Source: Streptomyces tirandamycinicus (GTDB lineage Bacteria; Actinomycetota; Actinomycetes; Streptomycetales; Streptomycetaceae). From it: a stretch of 64,000 nucleotides of DNA. Made by a program: the position numbers and the translations under genes. Shown here one piece after another: positions 8,570 through 16,867 of the stretch (position 1 is the stretch's first letter; each line of letters opens with the position of its first letter). Under the pieces are notes generated by a model. It had not been told where the DNA came from and ran no database searches. It saw only the letters and a list, made by a program, of their open reading frames with translations. The stretch spans positions 6,802,531 to 6,866,530 of the forward strand of contig NZ_CP029188.1 in assembly GCF_003097515.1 (NCBI RefSeq). Direction: 5' to 3'.

Positions 8570-9775
8570 TCACGCGCCGGCGGACCCCGCCGGGGCCCCG
8601 GAGCCCCCGCGGACCGGTCCGCCGGGAACCGCCCCTCCGGGAGCAGCGCCCCCGGGAACCGGCCCTCCGGGGGCCGGGCCTCCCGGATGGATCGCCCCGG
8701 CCGTCTCCGTCAGCGGCGCCCCGCTACCGCCCCAGCGGAGTGCGACGATCTCCGCCGCCACCGACACGGCGACCTCCTCGGGGGTGCGGGCCCCGAGGTC
8801 CAGGCCCACCGGCGAGCGCAGCCGGGCCAGCTGCTCCTCGCCCAGCCCGGCCTCGCGCAGCCGCTTGGCCCGGTCCTCGTGGGTGCGGCGGCTGCCCATC
8901 GCGCCGATGTACGCCGCCGGGCGGCGCAGCGCCTGCTCCAGCAGCGGCACGTCGAACTTCGGGTCGTGCGTCAGTACGCACACGACCGTGCGCGCGTCGG
9001 TCTCGGTGCGGTCCAGATAGCGGTGCGGCCAGTCCACCACGACCTCGACGCCCTCCGGGAACCGCTTGGGCGTGGCGAACACCGGGCGCGCGTCGCACAC
9101 GGTCACCCGGTAGCCGAGGAAGTCGCCGATCCGGGCGACGGCCGCCGCGTAGTCGATGGCCCCGAACACCAGCATCCTCGGCGGCGGTGCGAACGAGTGC
9201 AGGAAGACCGACACGTCGTCCTCGCGGCGCTGGCCCCGCGGCCCGTAGTGCCGCATACCGGTCGACCCCTGGGCGAGAACGCCGCGGGCGTCCGCCGCGA
9301 CCGCCGCGTCCAGCCCCTCGGAGCCGAGCGATCCGGCCGCCTCGTCCGCCCACACCGCCAGGGTGGCCCCGCGCGGAGCCGGGCCGTCGGTCACGGTCGC
9401 CACCGTCACCGGACGGTGCGCGGCGACCGATTCGGCGACCGCCCCGAACACGGCGTCGGTGTCCCGGGAGACGGCCCGGACCAGCAGGGTGATCTCGCCG
9501 CCGCAGGTCAGCCCGACCGCGAACGCGTCGTCGTCGCTGTAGCCGAAGGTGTGCAGCCGCGCCGCCCCGTCGGCCAGGACCTCCCGGGCCAGCTCGAAGA
9601 CCGCGCCCTCCACACAGCCGCCGGACACGCTGCCCACGACCTCCTCGCCCGGACCCACGGCCATCGCCGCCCCCGGCCCGCGCGGCGCGCTGCGGCTCAC
9701 CGACACGACCGTGGCCAGCCCGAACGGCTCGCCCTCGGCGTACCAGCGGTTCAGGGCAGGCAGAATCTCACGCAT
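8570..9775 (-). CDS. XdhC/CoxI-family molybdenum-cofactor maturation protein
   Basis: The 401-residue protein has an N-terminal XdhC_CoxI domain (LATVVSVSRSAPRGPGAAMA, then VVGSVSGGCVEGAVFELARE; the Gly-Gly-Cys is conserved) and a C-terminal Rossmann-like domain (MLVFGAIDYAAAVARIGDF, then VLTHDPKFDVPLLEQALRR and AYIGAMGSRRTHEDR). XdhC proteins bind molybdenum cofactor, oversee its sulfuration and load it into xanthine dehydrogenase-type enzymes. After about residue 355 comes a low-complexity Gly-Gly-Pro-rich tail made of near-identical 15- to 18-base DNA units (about 8580-8690), which is not part of the family fold. The gene overlaps the preceding VWA gene by 8 bases, so the two are probably translationally coupled. 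Confidence 0.9.
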   Translation of the reverse strand: MREILPALNRWYAEGEPFGLATVVSVSRSAPRGPGAAMAVGPGEEVVGSVSGGCVEGAVFELAREVLADGAARLHTFGYSDDDAFAVGLTCGGEITLLVRAVSRDTDAVFGAVAESVAAHRPVTVATVTDGPAPRGATLAVWADEAAGSLGSEGLDAAVAADARGVLAQGSTGMRHYGPRGQRREDDVSVFLHSFAPPPRMLVFGAIDYAAAVARIGDFLGYRVTVCDARPVFATPKRFPEGVEVVVDWPHRYLDRTETDARTVVCVLTHDPKFDVPLLEQALRRPAAYIGAMGSRRTHEDRAKRLREAGLGEEQLARLRSPVGLDLGARTPEEVAVSVAAEIVALRWGGSGAPLTETAGAIHPGGPAPGGPVPGGAAPGGAVPGGPVRGGSGAPAGSAGA

Positions 9776-10910
9776 CCTCGGCTCCTCTCACCACCGCGGC
9801 GAGGTGCTCCAGCGCCGCCACGCTGTGTCCCTCGACGAAGGCGTCGACACTGGGCAGGGCCGCCGCCATACCGGCCGCCAGCGGTGCGTAACCGGGCCTG
9901 CCCTTGCGCGGATTGGCCCATACGACCCGGTGGACCAGCCGGTGCAGCCGCCGCATCTGGGCCGCGAGGAGGGACGGATCGCCGCGCTCCCAGCCGTCGG
10001 ACAGCACCACGACGACGGCGCCCCGCGCCATCCCGCGCTGCCCCCACCGGTCCAGGAAGGCCCGCAGCATCTCGCCCAGCCGGGTGCCTCCGCGCCAGTC
10101 GGGGACGGCGGCGGCCACCGCGGCCAGTGCCGCCTCCGGGTCGCGGTGCTCCAGCGCGGCGGTCACCCGGGTCAGCCGGGTGCCGATCGTGAACACCTCC
10201 GTGGCCGCCCTCGACCCGGCGGGGCCGCGGTGCGCCGCCGCGTGCGCGAACCGCAGCAGCGCGTCCGCGTACGGCGTCATCGACCCGCTCACGTCCACCA
10301 GCAGCACCACGCGGCGGGGCCGTTCGGCACGCGCCCGCCTGCGCAGCCGCGCCGGCTCCCCGCCGCGGCGCAGCCACTCCCGCACCGTCCGCCGCGGATC
10401 GACGGCGCCGCGCCGGGCCGGCCGCAGCCGCGCGGAGCGGCGCGGCTCGCCCCGCAGCGCGAACGCGGCCAGCAGCCGCCGCACCTGCTCGCGTTCGGCG
10501 GCCGTCAGCGCGGCGACGTCCCGATGGCGCAGCACCTCCGCGGGGCTGGCGAGGGCCGTCGCCGCGCCGGGCCGCCGGCCGTCCTCGCCGGGCCCCGGCG
10601 CGCGGTCCGTCTCCCGTACGGCCGACCGCGGCGAAGAAGCGGCCGGCAGCGGGCGGGCCCGCGGCCCCGGAGTGCGGCCGCGCGGCCCGAAGTAGCCCGC
10701 GAACACCCGGTCGTAGCGGTCGAGATCGTCCCGGCCGCCGCACAGGGTGAGCCGCCCCGCCCAGTACACGTCGGCCCGCCGCCGTGGCCCGAGCACGTCG
10801 AGCGCCCGCAGGAACGTCTGCACCCGGTCCGGCCCGGCGTCCAGGCCCGCCGCGCGCAGCGCGCGCCCGAAACCCACCAGCACCGCGGTACCGCCGTCGA
10901 CCGCAGCCAT
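9768..10910 (-). CDS. VWA-domain protein, CoxE-like
   Basis: The 380-residue protein starts MAAVDGGTAVLVGFGRALRA and ends in a von Willebrand A domain with the metal-ion site VVLLVDVSGSMTPYADALLR (D-x-S-G-S) near residue 200. It matches CoxE, which works with the MoxR-type ATPase CoxD in inserting the sulfur-copper or molybdenum centre of CO dehydrogenase-type enzymes. The frame is open much further upstream, but the ATG at 10910 lies 5 bases past the stop of the ATPase gene and the sequence before it reads as the antisense of that gene. The two form the usual MoxR-VWA pair. Confidence 0.88.
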   Translation of the reverse strand: MAAVDGGTAVLVGFGRALRAAGLDAGPDRVQTFLRALDVLGPRRRADVYWAGRLTLCGGRDDLDRYDRVFAGYFGPRGRTPGPRARPLPAASSPRSAVRETDRAPGPGEDGRRPGAATALASPAEVLRHRDVAALTAAEREQVRRLLAAFALRGEPRRSARLRPARRGAVDPRRTVREWLRRGGEPARLRRRARAERPRRVVLLVDVSGSMTPYADALLRFAHAAAHRGPAGSRAATEVFTIGTRLTRVTAALEHRDPEAALAAVAAAVPDWRGGTRLGEMLRAFLDRWGQRGMARGAVVVVLSDGWERGDPSLLAAQMRRLHRLVHRVVWANPRKGRPGYAPLAAGMAAALPSVDAFVEGHSVAALEHLAAVVRGAEDA

Positions 10911-10915
10911 CGGCC

Positions 10916-11959
10916 TCACGCCCCCGCCGCCCGCAGGGCGAGGATCGCCGACAGGTCCAGCGAGCGGGCCCGCTCCGTGTCCTCCCGGTACTTCAGCACC
11001 GACCCGAGCGTCGCCACGGCCAGCTCCGCGTCCAGCTCCGTGGCGCCGAGCGCGTCCAGCGCCTCGGCCCAGTCGATCGTCTCGGCCACTCCCGGCGGCT
11101 TCACCAGCTCCTCGGAGCGCAGGGCCTGGACGAGTGCGGTCACCTGTTCGGCCAGCCTGGCCGACACCGCGGGCAGCCTGCTGCGGACGATCGCCAGCTC
11201 CCGGGCGAAGGAGGGGTGGTCGAACCAGTGGTACAGGCAGCGCCGCTTGAGGGCGTCGTGCACCTCCCGCGTCCGGTTCGACGTCAGCACCACCACGGGA
11301 GGGACGTCGGCCCGCAGGGTGCCGAGTTCGGGAACGGTGACCGAGTACTCCGACAGCAGCTCCAGCAGGAACGCCTCGAACTCGTCGTCCGCCCGGTCCA
11401 CCTCGTCGACGAGCAGCACCGACGGCTGGGTCCGCAGCGCCCGCAGCAGCGGCCGCTCCACCAGGAAGCGCCGGTCGTACAGTTCCGCCTCCAGCCGCTC
11501 CACGTCGGTCACCCCGGCCGCCTCCGCCGCGCGCAGGTGCAGCAGCTGCCGCGGGAAGTCCCAGTCGTACAGGGCCTGCGAGGCGTCGATGCCCTCGTAG
11601 CACTGCAACCGGATCAGCGGTGCGTCCAGCATCCCGGCCAGCGCGCCCGCGAGCGAGGTCTTCCCCACCCCGGCGTCGCCCTCGCAGAACACCGGGCGGT
11701 GTAGCCGCAGCGCCAGGAAGCAGGCGGTGGCCAGGCCCTCGTCCACGAGGTAGCCGACGTCCTCCAGCCGCCGCCGCACCTCCTGCGGGTCCCGTACTTC
11801 CTGTGCGTCCTGCGGGTCCTGCGGGTCCTGCGGGTCCCGTGCGTCCTGCGGGTCCCCCGGGGGCCCGGCGGCCGGTCCGGCCGCCCGGCGCGCCCCGCCG
11901 TCGCCCGCTTCCCCCGTCCGCCCGGCCGTCGTCCCGCCCATCGGCGCGGCACCCGTCAC
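10916..11959 (-). CDS. MoxR-family AAA+ ATPase, CoxD-like
   Basis: The protein of about 347 residues contains Walker A CEGDAGVGKTSLAGAL, Walker B SVLLVDEVDRADDEFEAFLL, and a sensor region VVVLTSNRTREVHDALKRRC, as in MoxR chaperone ATPases that act with a VWA partner. CoxD of this type is needed to assemble the CO dehydrogenase metal site. The GTG at 11959 overlaps the stop codon of the FAD-subunit gene as GTGA; an ATG 18 bases later is the alternative. Between the start and the AAA domain is an unusual acidic stretch built on repeated Asp-Pro-Gln (about residues 35-58), encoded by tandem 9-base units at about 11785-11865. Confidence 0.88.
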   Translation of the reverse strand: MTGAAPMGGTTAGRTGEAGDGGARRAAGPAAGPPGDPQDARDPQDPQDPQDAQEVRDPQEVRRRLEDVGYLVDEGLATACFLALRLHRPVFCEGDAGVGKTSLAGALAGMLDAPLIRLQCYEGIDASQALYDWDFPRQLLHLRAAEAAGVTDVERLEAELYDRRFLVERPLLRALRTQPSVLLVDEVDRADDEFEAFLLELLSEYSVTVPELGTLRADVPPVVVLTSNRTREVHDALKRRCLYHWFDHPSFARELAIVRSRLPAVSARLAEQVTALVQALRSEELVKPPGVAETIDWAEALDALGATELDAELAVATLGSVLKYREDTERARSLDLSAILALRAAGA

Positions 11960-12810
11960 CCGGAACCGGCCGCGGCGAGCACGGCCCGCCGGGTGAGCAC
12001 CCGTGCCAGGTGCTCGCGGTACTCGGACGAGCCCCACAGGTCCGATGTCGGCCTGGTGCCCTCGGCCGCGGCCTGCGCCGCGCGCTCCACCTCCCCGGGG
12101 CCCTCCGCGCCCGCGAGCGCCGCCTCGGCGGCGGCGGCCCGCAGCGGGGTCGGCCCCATGTTGGTGAGCCCGATCCTGGCCTCGGCGATCCGCCCGCCGT
12201 CGGTACGGACGAGGACCGCGACGCCGACCGTCGCCCACGCCTGCGCCGCCCGGTGGAACTTCTCGTAGCGGAACCCCCAGTCCCCGGCCTTCGGGATCCG
12301 CACCTCGACCAGCAGTTCGTCGGGGTCCAGGGCGGACTGCAGGTAGTCGGTGAAGAAGTCCCGCGCCGGGATGGTCCGGCGGCCCCGCGGGCCGGTGGCG
12401 ACCAGTTCGCCGTCGAGCGCCAGGACGACCGCGGGCAGGTCCGCCGCCGGGTCGGCGTGGGCGAGCGAGCCGCCCAGCGTCCCCCGGTTGCGTACGGCGG
12501 GGTCGGCGACCGTCGCCGTCGCCGCCGCGAGCAGCCCCGCGTGCCGCCGCACGAGCGGGTCGGCCAGCACGTCGTGGTGCGTGGTCATCGCGCCCACGAC
12601 GAGCGTGTCGCCCTCCTCGCGGATCCCGCGCAGACCGTCGATCCTGCCCACGTCGACCAGCAGTTCGGGGAAGGCGAGGCGCAGCCGCAGCATGGGCAGC
12701 AGGCTCTGGCCGCCGGCGAGGACCTTCGCGTCCTCACCGGACTCGGCGAGCGCGGCCACGGCCTCGTCCACCGAGTCCGGCCGCCGGTAGTCGAACGCCG
12801 CGGGGATCAT
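11956..12810 (-). CDS. coxM: FAD-binding medium subunit of a CO dehydrogenase-family Mo-hydroxylase
   Basis: The 284-residue subunit starts MIPAAFDYRRPDSVDEAVAA. It has the FAD-binding loop VLAGGQSLLPMLRLRLA near residue 35, TTHHDVLADPLVRRH, and the pyrophosphate-binding VRNRGTLGGSLAHADPAADL near residue 110. It passes electrons from the iron-sulfur subunit through FAD to an acceptor such as quinone. Its ATG overlaps the stop of the large-subunit gene as ATGA, and its own stop overlaps the ATPase start, so stoichiometric translation is likely. Confidence 0.92.
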   Translation of the reverse strand: MIPAAFDYRRPDSVDEAVAALAESGEDAKVLAGGQSLLPMLRLRLAFPELLVDVGRIDGLRGIREEGDTLVVGAMTTHHDVLADPLVRRHAGLLAAATATVADPAVRNRGTLGGSLAHADPAADLPAVVLALDGELVATGPRGRRTIPARDFFTDYLQSALDPDELLVEVRIPKAGDWGFRYEKFHRAAQAWATVGVAVLVRTDGGRIAEARIGLTNMGPTPLRAAAAEAALAGAEGPGEVERAAQAAAEGTRPTSDLWGSSEYREHLARVLTRRAVLAAAGSG

Positions 12811-15272
12811 GCCGGCTCCTCCTCGCCCGGGACGGCTGCCTGACCCGTCGTCGGCACCGTGCCCTCCGGCCGCTCTGCCTCCGGCGGGCCGCCTTCCACG
12901 CCCCGGGCCTGCCGGATGGCCCGCCACACCCGCTCCGGGGTGCACGGCATCGGCACGTCCGTCACCCCGAGCGGCCGCAGCGCGTCCACGACGGCGTTCA
13001 CGACCGCCGGTGTCGAGGCGATGGTCCCCGCCTCCCCGACGCCCTTGACGCCCAGCGGGTTGGTGGTCGCGGGCGTCTCGGTGCGCTCGGTCGTGAACTC
13101 GGGCAGGTCCACCGCGGAGGGCACCAGGTAGTCCGCCATCGTCCCGGACGTCAGATTGCCGTCGGCGTCGTAGACCGCCTCCTCGTAGAGCGCCTGCCCG
13201 ATGCCCTGGGCGAGGCCGCCGTGCACCTGGCCCTCGACGATCACCGGGTTGACCACCCGTCCGACGTCGTCGACGCACACATAGGAGCGGATCCGGGTGC
13301 GGCCCGTCTCCGTGTCGACGTCCACGGCGCACAGATGGGTGCCGTGCGGATAGGAGAAGTTGTCCGGGTCCACGACATGGTCGGCGTGGAGCGTCGGCTC
13401 CATGCCCTCGGGCAGGTCGTGCGAGGAGAACGCGGCGAACGCGATCTCCTGGATGGTGCGCCGCGCGTCCGGGGAGCCCTTCACCGAGAACACGCCCTCC
13501 GCGAAGTCGAGGTCGTCCTCGCCGGCCTCCAGCAGATGCGCCGCGATCCGCCTGGCCTTCTCCACGACCTTCCGCGCCGCCTCGTGGACCGCCGTACCGC
13601 CGACCACCAGGGAACGCGAACCGTAGGTGTCCATCCCCTGGGGCGCGGACCGGGTGTCGCCGTGCACCACCTCGACGTCCTCGAACGGCACGCCCAGCGC
13701 GTCGGCCGCGATCTGGCTCCAGCACGTCACATGGCCCTGGCCGTGCGGACTGGTGCCCGTGACCACCTCGACCTTGCCCGTCGGCAGCAGGCGGACGGCT
13801 GCCGTCTCCCAGCCGCCGGCCGCGTACCGCAGGTCCCTCAGCACCCGGCTCGGCGCGACCCCGCACATCTCCGTGTACGTCGAGATCCCGATGCCCAGGC
13901 GCACCGGGTCGCCGCGCCGCACCCGCTCCTGCTGCTCGGCCCGCATCCCCTCGTAGCCGAACAGCGCCAGCGCCTTGTCCGTCGCCGCCTCGTAGTCGCC
14001 GCTGTCGTAGGTGAGCCCGGCGATCGAGGTGTACGGGAACTCGTCGCGCCCGATCCAGTTGCGGCGGCGCAGCTCCAGCGGGTCCATGCCCAGTTCGGCG
14101 GCGAGTTCGTCCATGATGCGCTCGATGGCGAACGTCGCCTCGGGGCGGCCCGCGCCCCGGTAGGCGTCGGTGGGCGTCCGCGTGGTGAAGACCCCGGTGC
14201 AGCTGAACGCGTAGGAGTCCATCTTGTAGATCGCCGGGTACATGAACGCGCCGAGCAGCGGGGTGCCCGGCGTGATCAGCATCAGGTACGCGCCCATGTC
14301 GGCGAGCAGGTCGACCTTCAGCCCCAGCAGCTTCCCCTCGCGGGTCGCCGCGATCCGGACGTCCTGGATCTGGCCGCGTCCGTGGTGGGTGGCGAGGTAC
14401 CCCTCGGAGCGCGACTCGGTCCACTTCACCGGGCGTCCGAGGGCGCGCGCCACGGCGAGCGCGACGGCCTCCTCCCCGTACACCTGGAGCTTGGAGCCGA
14501 AACCGCCGCCCACGTCCGGGGCGATCACCCGCAGCTTCTGCTCCGGGATGCCGGTGACCATCGCCATCAGCAGCCGCACGATGTGGGGGATCTGGGTGGC
14601 GGAGTACAGGGTGTACTCGCCGGACGCGGCGATCGGCGTCACGACCACGGCGCGCGGCTCCATCGCGTTGGGGATGAGCCGCTGCTGGAGGAACCGCCGG
14701 GAGACCACCACATCGGCCCGGGCCCGTACCGACTCCCAGTCCTCACCGGTCGTCAGCGGCCAGACGTAGCACCGGTTGGTGCCCTTGTCCGCGTGCACCA
14801 GCGGTGCGCCCTCCGCGAGCGCCGCCTGAAGGTCCAGCACGGGCTCCAGCGAGGTGTAGTCGACGTCCACCGCCTCGAGCGCGTCGGCCGCCGCGTAGCG
14901 GTCCCGGGCGACCACGACGGCGACCGGGTCCCCGGCGTAGCGCACCTCGTCGACGGCGACCGGCGGATGGTCGGGCATCACGATGTCGTCGGTCACCGGC
15001 CATACGCAGGGCATCGAGGCGAGTCCGTCGGCGAAGTCGCGTCCGGTGAACGCGGCGACGACGCCCGGCCGCTCCAGCGCGGGAGCCACGTCCACCCGGT
15101 CGATCCGGGCGTGCGCCATGGGGCTGCGCAGCACGGCCATGTGCAGCATGCCGGGCACGCTGATGTTGTCGGTCCAGTGGGTCTGGCCGGTGACCAGGTG
15201 CGCGTCCTCCTTGCGGGCCCGGGCGCGTCCCACCTCCCGCTCGCGCGTCCGGTCCGCGGGCCGGGCGGTCAT
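12807..15272 (-). CDS. coxL: Molybdopterin-binding large subunit, CO dehydrogenase form II-like
   Basis: The 821-residue catalytic subunit starts MTARPADRTREREVGRA and has the aldehyde-oxidase/xanthine-dehydrogenase two-domain layout. Motifs include VAPDVGGGFGSKLQVYGEE, the glycine-rich cofactor segment SPHGQGHVTCWSQIAADALG and the C-terminal GVKGVGEAGTIAS, whose Glu is the catalytic base. The active-site loop near residue 367 reads TDAYRGAGRPEATF. AYRGAGR marks form II enzymes, whereas true aerobic CO dehydrogenases (form I) have AYxCSFR with the copper-binding Cys. CO as substrate is therefore uncertain; a purine, aldehyde or other heterocycle is equally possible. The gene overlaps its small- and medium-subunit neighbours by 4 bases each. 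Confidence 0.93.
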   Translation of the reverse strand: MTARPADRTREREVGRARARKEDAHLVTGQTHWTDNISVPGMLHMAVLRSPMAHARIDRVDVAPALERPGVVAAFTGRDFADGLASMPCVWPVTDDIVMPDHPPVAVDEVRYAGDPVAVVVARDRYAAADALEAVDVDYTSLEPVLDLQAALAEGAPLVHADKGTNRCYVWPLTTGEDWESVRARADVVVSRRFLQQRLIPNAMEPRAVVVTPIAASGEYTLYSATQIPHIVRLLMAMVTGIPEQKLRVIAPDVGGGFGSKLQVYGEEAVALAVARALGRPVKWTESRSEGYLATHHGRGQIQDVRIAATREGKLLGLKVDLLADMGAYLMLITPGTPLLGAFMYPAIYKMDSYAFSCTGVFTTRTPTDAYRGAGRPEATFAIERIMDELAAELGMDPLELRRRNWIGRDEFPYTSIAGLTYDSGDYEAATDKALALFGYEGMRAEQQERVRRGDPVRLGIGISTYTEMCGVAPSRVLRDLRYAAGGWETAAVRLLPTGKVEVVTGTSPHGQGHVTCWSQIAADALGVPFEDVEVVHGDTRSAPQGMDTYGSRSLVVGGTAVHEAARKVVEKARRIAAHLLEAGEDDLDFAEGVFSVKGSPDARRTIQEIAFAAFSSHDLPEGMEPTLHADHVVDPDNFSYPHGTHLCAVDVDTETGRTRIRSYVCVDDVGRVVNPVIVEGQVHGGLAQGIGQALYEEAVYDADGNLTSGTMADYLVPSAVDLPEFTTERTETPATTNPLGVKGVGEAGTIASTPAVVNAVVDALRPLGVTDVPMPCTPERVWRAIRQARGVEGGPPEAERPEGTVPTTGQAAVPGEEEPA

Positions 15273-15748
15273 GTCCGGGCCTCCTGCCCCGCGCGCGCGG
15301 CCGCGAGCACGGCGTGGACGATGTTCTGGTAGCCGGTGCAGCGGCAGAGGTTGCCCTCCAGGCCGTGGCGGACCTCGTCGGGAGTGGGGTCGGGATTCTC
15401 CCTGAGCAGGTCCCGGGCCGCCATGATCATCCCGGGTGTGCAGTAGCCGCACTGGAGGGCGTGCTTCTCGTGGAAGGCCTTCTGGAGGGGGTCGAGTCCA
15501 TCGCCCGGGGCGCCGAGCCCCTGCACGGTGGTGACCTCGCTTCCGTCGGCCTGGACGGCGAGCACCGAGCAGCTTTTGGCGCTGCGGCCGTCGAGTTCGA
15601 CGGTGCACGCGCCGCAGCTTCCGGTGTCGCAGCCGACCGGGGTGCCGGTCAGCCCGAGGCGGTCCCGCAGATAGTGGACCAGCAGCAGCCGCGGCTCCAC
15701 ATCGTCCTGGTAGGCGACGCCGTCCACGGTCACCGAGATGCGGTTCAT
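15269..15748 (-). CDS. coxS: [2Fe-2S] small subunit of the Mo-hydroxylase
   Basis: The 159-residue subunit starts MNRISVTVDGVAYQDDVEPR. A plant-type ferredoxin cluster is formed by CDTGSCGACTVELDG plus a later Cys (SAKSCSVLAV). A second cluster, in a helical domain, is formed by LQCGYCTPGMIMAA and LCRCTGYQNIV. It carries electrons from the molybdenum site to FAD. GGGAGGGCCG before the ATG is a good ribosome site; an upstream extension to 15940 is unlike the family. This is the first gene of the operon, so the promoter should lie in 15749-15872, where I see an AT-richer stretch but no certain boxes. Confidence 0.93.
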   Translation of the reverse strand: MNRISVTVDGVAYQDDVEPRLLLVHYLRDRLGLTGTPVGCDTGSCGACTVELDGRSAKSCSVLAVQADGSEVTTVQGLGAPGDGLDPLQKAFHEKHALQCGYCTPGMIMAARDLLRENPDPTPDEVRHGLEGNLCRCTGYQNIVHAVLAAARAGQEART

Positions 15749-15872
15749 CGGCCCTCCCAGGGGCCCGGGCAGGCAATACCGGCCAGTTTTGTCTGTTACG
15801 TCCAACTCTAGGTCGGTGCAACAGGCGCCGCGACCGTGCCGCTTGGCGGCAGGCGAGGACCGCCCCGGCCGG

Positions 15873-16730
15873 TCAGCCGGTGGTCTCGCGCACGCCGGTG
15901 AGCACCCCCACCCGGTCGATCCGGTGCTCCGGGTTGTCACGGTCGTCGCGCCAGAAGTTCCCGGCGGCGTTGTCCTCCGGCGTGGCGCAGGTGGAAATCG
16001 TGATCATCGGCCGGGTGGCGGTCCGGCCCGGGAAGCCCGGCACCGCGGCGCGCTGCTCGGCCAGCGACCGGGCGGAGCGGAAGGACGTCGTCCGGTGAGC
16101 GGTGATCCGGTACTCGTACACCTTGCCGCCCGAGGTCACCAGTACGACGTCGCCGATCTCCAGCGACGGCAGGTCGCGCAGCGGCCCGCCGGCGGACAGC
16201 CGGTGCGCGGTGACGAGGTAGTTGCCGATCTCGCCCGGTCCGACCCCGCCCCGCTCGCCGTACGGGCTGGCGGCCACCCCGCGGTTCTGGATGCGCGTCC
16301 CCGGCCAGTCGTCGGTGGTCCCCTCGTACGGGACCACGCGCAGTCCGGTCACGCCGATCGACGGGATGCTCAGCTCGGCCGGCCGGGTGCGGGTGCTGCC
16401 GGGCGGTTCCGGCGCCGCGCTCGCGGGCGGGGCCGCTCCGGGCTGGAGGGCGGCCGGAGGCGGCACGGAGGTGGAGGGGGCGGTGGACGGGGACGTGGAC
16501 GGGGAGGTGATCGGGGAGGTGACCGGGCGGGGCTCCGACGCGGACGCGGTGCCGGAGGAGGCGCCCGGGAGCGCGGACGAGGCCACCGGGGCGGCGGCCG
16601 GGAAGGTACCCGGGACCGCGGCGGGCTTGCCGGACGTCCGGGCGTCACCGGCGGCGGGGGAGCAGCCGGCGGCGAGCACGGCGACGAGAGCTCCGGCGAG
16701 AGTGGTGGGTACGGCACGGGCGGCGTGCAT
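15873..16730 (-). CDS. Class E sortase, lipoprotein-like N-terminus
   Basis: The 285-residue protein starts MHAARAVPTTLAGALVAVLA and continues with the lipobox-like LAAGC. About 80 residues of Ser/Thr/Pro-rich spacer follow, containing repeated Pro-Ser-Thr-Ser. The sortase domain (about 125-280) has catalytic His176 (YLVTAHRLS), Cys248 (ITISTCATPED) and a conserved Arg in NPEHRIDRVG. Class E sortases of actinomycetes transpeptidate surface proteins with LAxTG-type signals to the cell wall. Most are anchored by an N-terminal membrane helix; lipid anchoring at the Cys is my inference. No sortase substrate gene is adjacent. Confidence 0.87.
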   Translation of the reverse strand: MHAARAVPTTLAGALVAVLAAGCSPAAGDARTSGKPAAVPGTFPAAAPVASSALPGASSGTASASEPRPVTSPITSPSTSPSTAPSTSVPPPAALQPGAAPPASAAPEPPGSTRTRPAELSIPSIGVTGLRVVPYEGTTDDWPGTRIQNRGVAASPYGERGGVGPGEIGNYLVTAHRLSAGGPLRDLPSLEIGDVVLVTSGGKVYEYRITAHRTTSFRSARSLAEQRAAVPGFPGRTATRPMITISTCATPEDNAAGNFWRDDRDNPEHRIDRVGVLTGVRETTG

Positions 16731-16867
16731 GGGCGGCTCCCGGATCCGGGGGCGGGGACGCATCGGGCCGCGGCCCCGCGGGCCGTGGCCGTCCCCCACG
16801 ACGGTAACCGATCGTCCGTTCGCCCGCCGTCCCTCCCGTGCCCCGCCGCGGGCGGCGCGGCGCCCGC

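Noticed and set aside
6599..10192. A rightward open frame of nearly 1200 codons across the XRE and cox genes
   Set aside because: It is antisense to genes with clear domains, is Arg/Pro-rich, has no ribosome site or family motif, and arises because GC-rich codons rarely give stops on the opposite strand. Many other long antisense frames in the window were dropped for the same reason.
12807..15272. True (form I) aerobic CO dehydrogenase
   Set aside because: The active-site loop is AYRGAGR, without the copper-binding Cys of AYxCSFR.
13221..15332. Long rightward frame opposite the Mo-hydroxylase large subunit
   Set aside because: Asp/Val/His-rich composition is the mirror of the real gene; no motifs.
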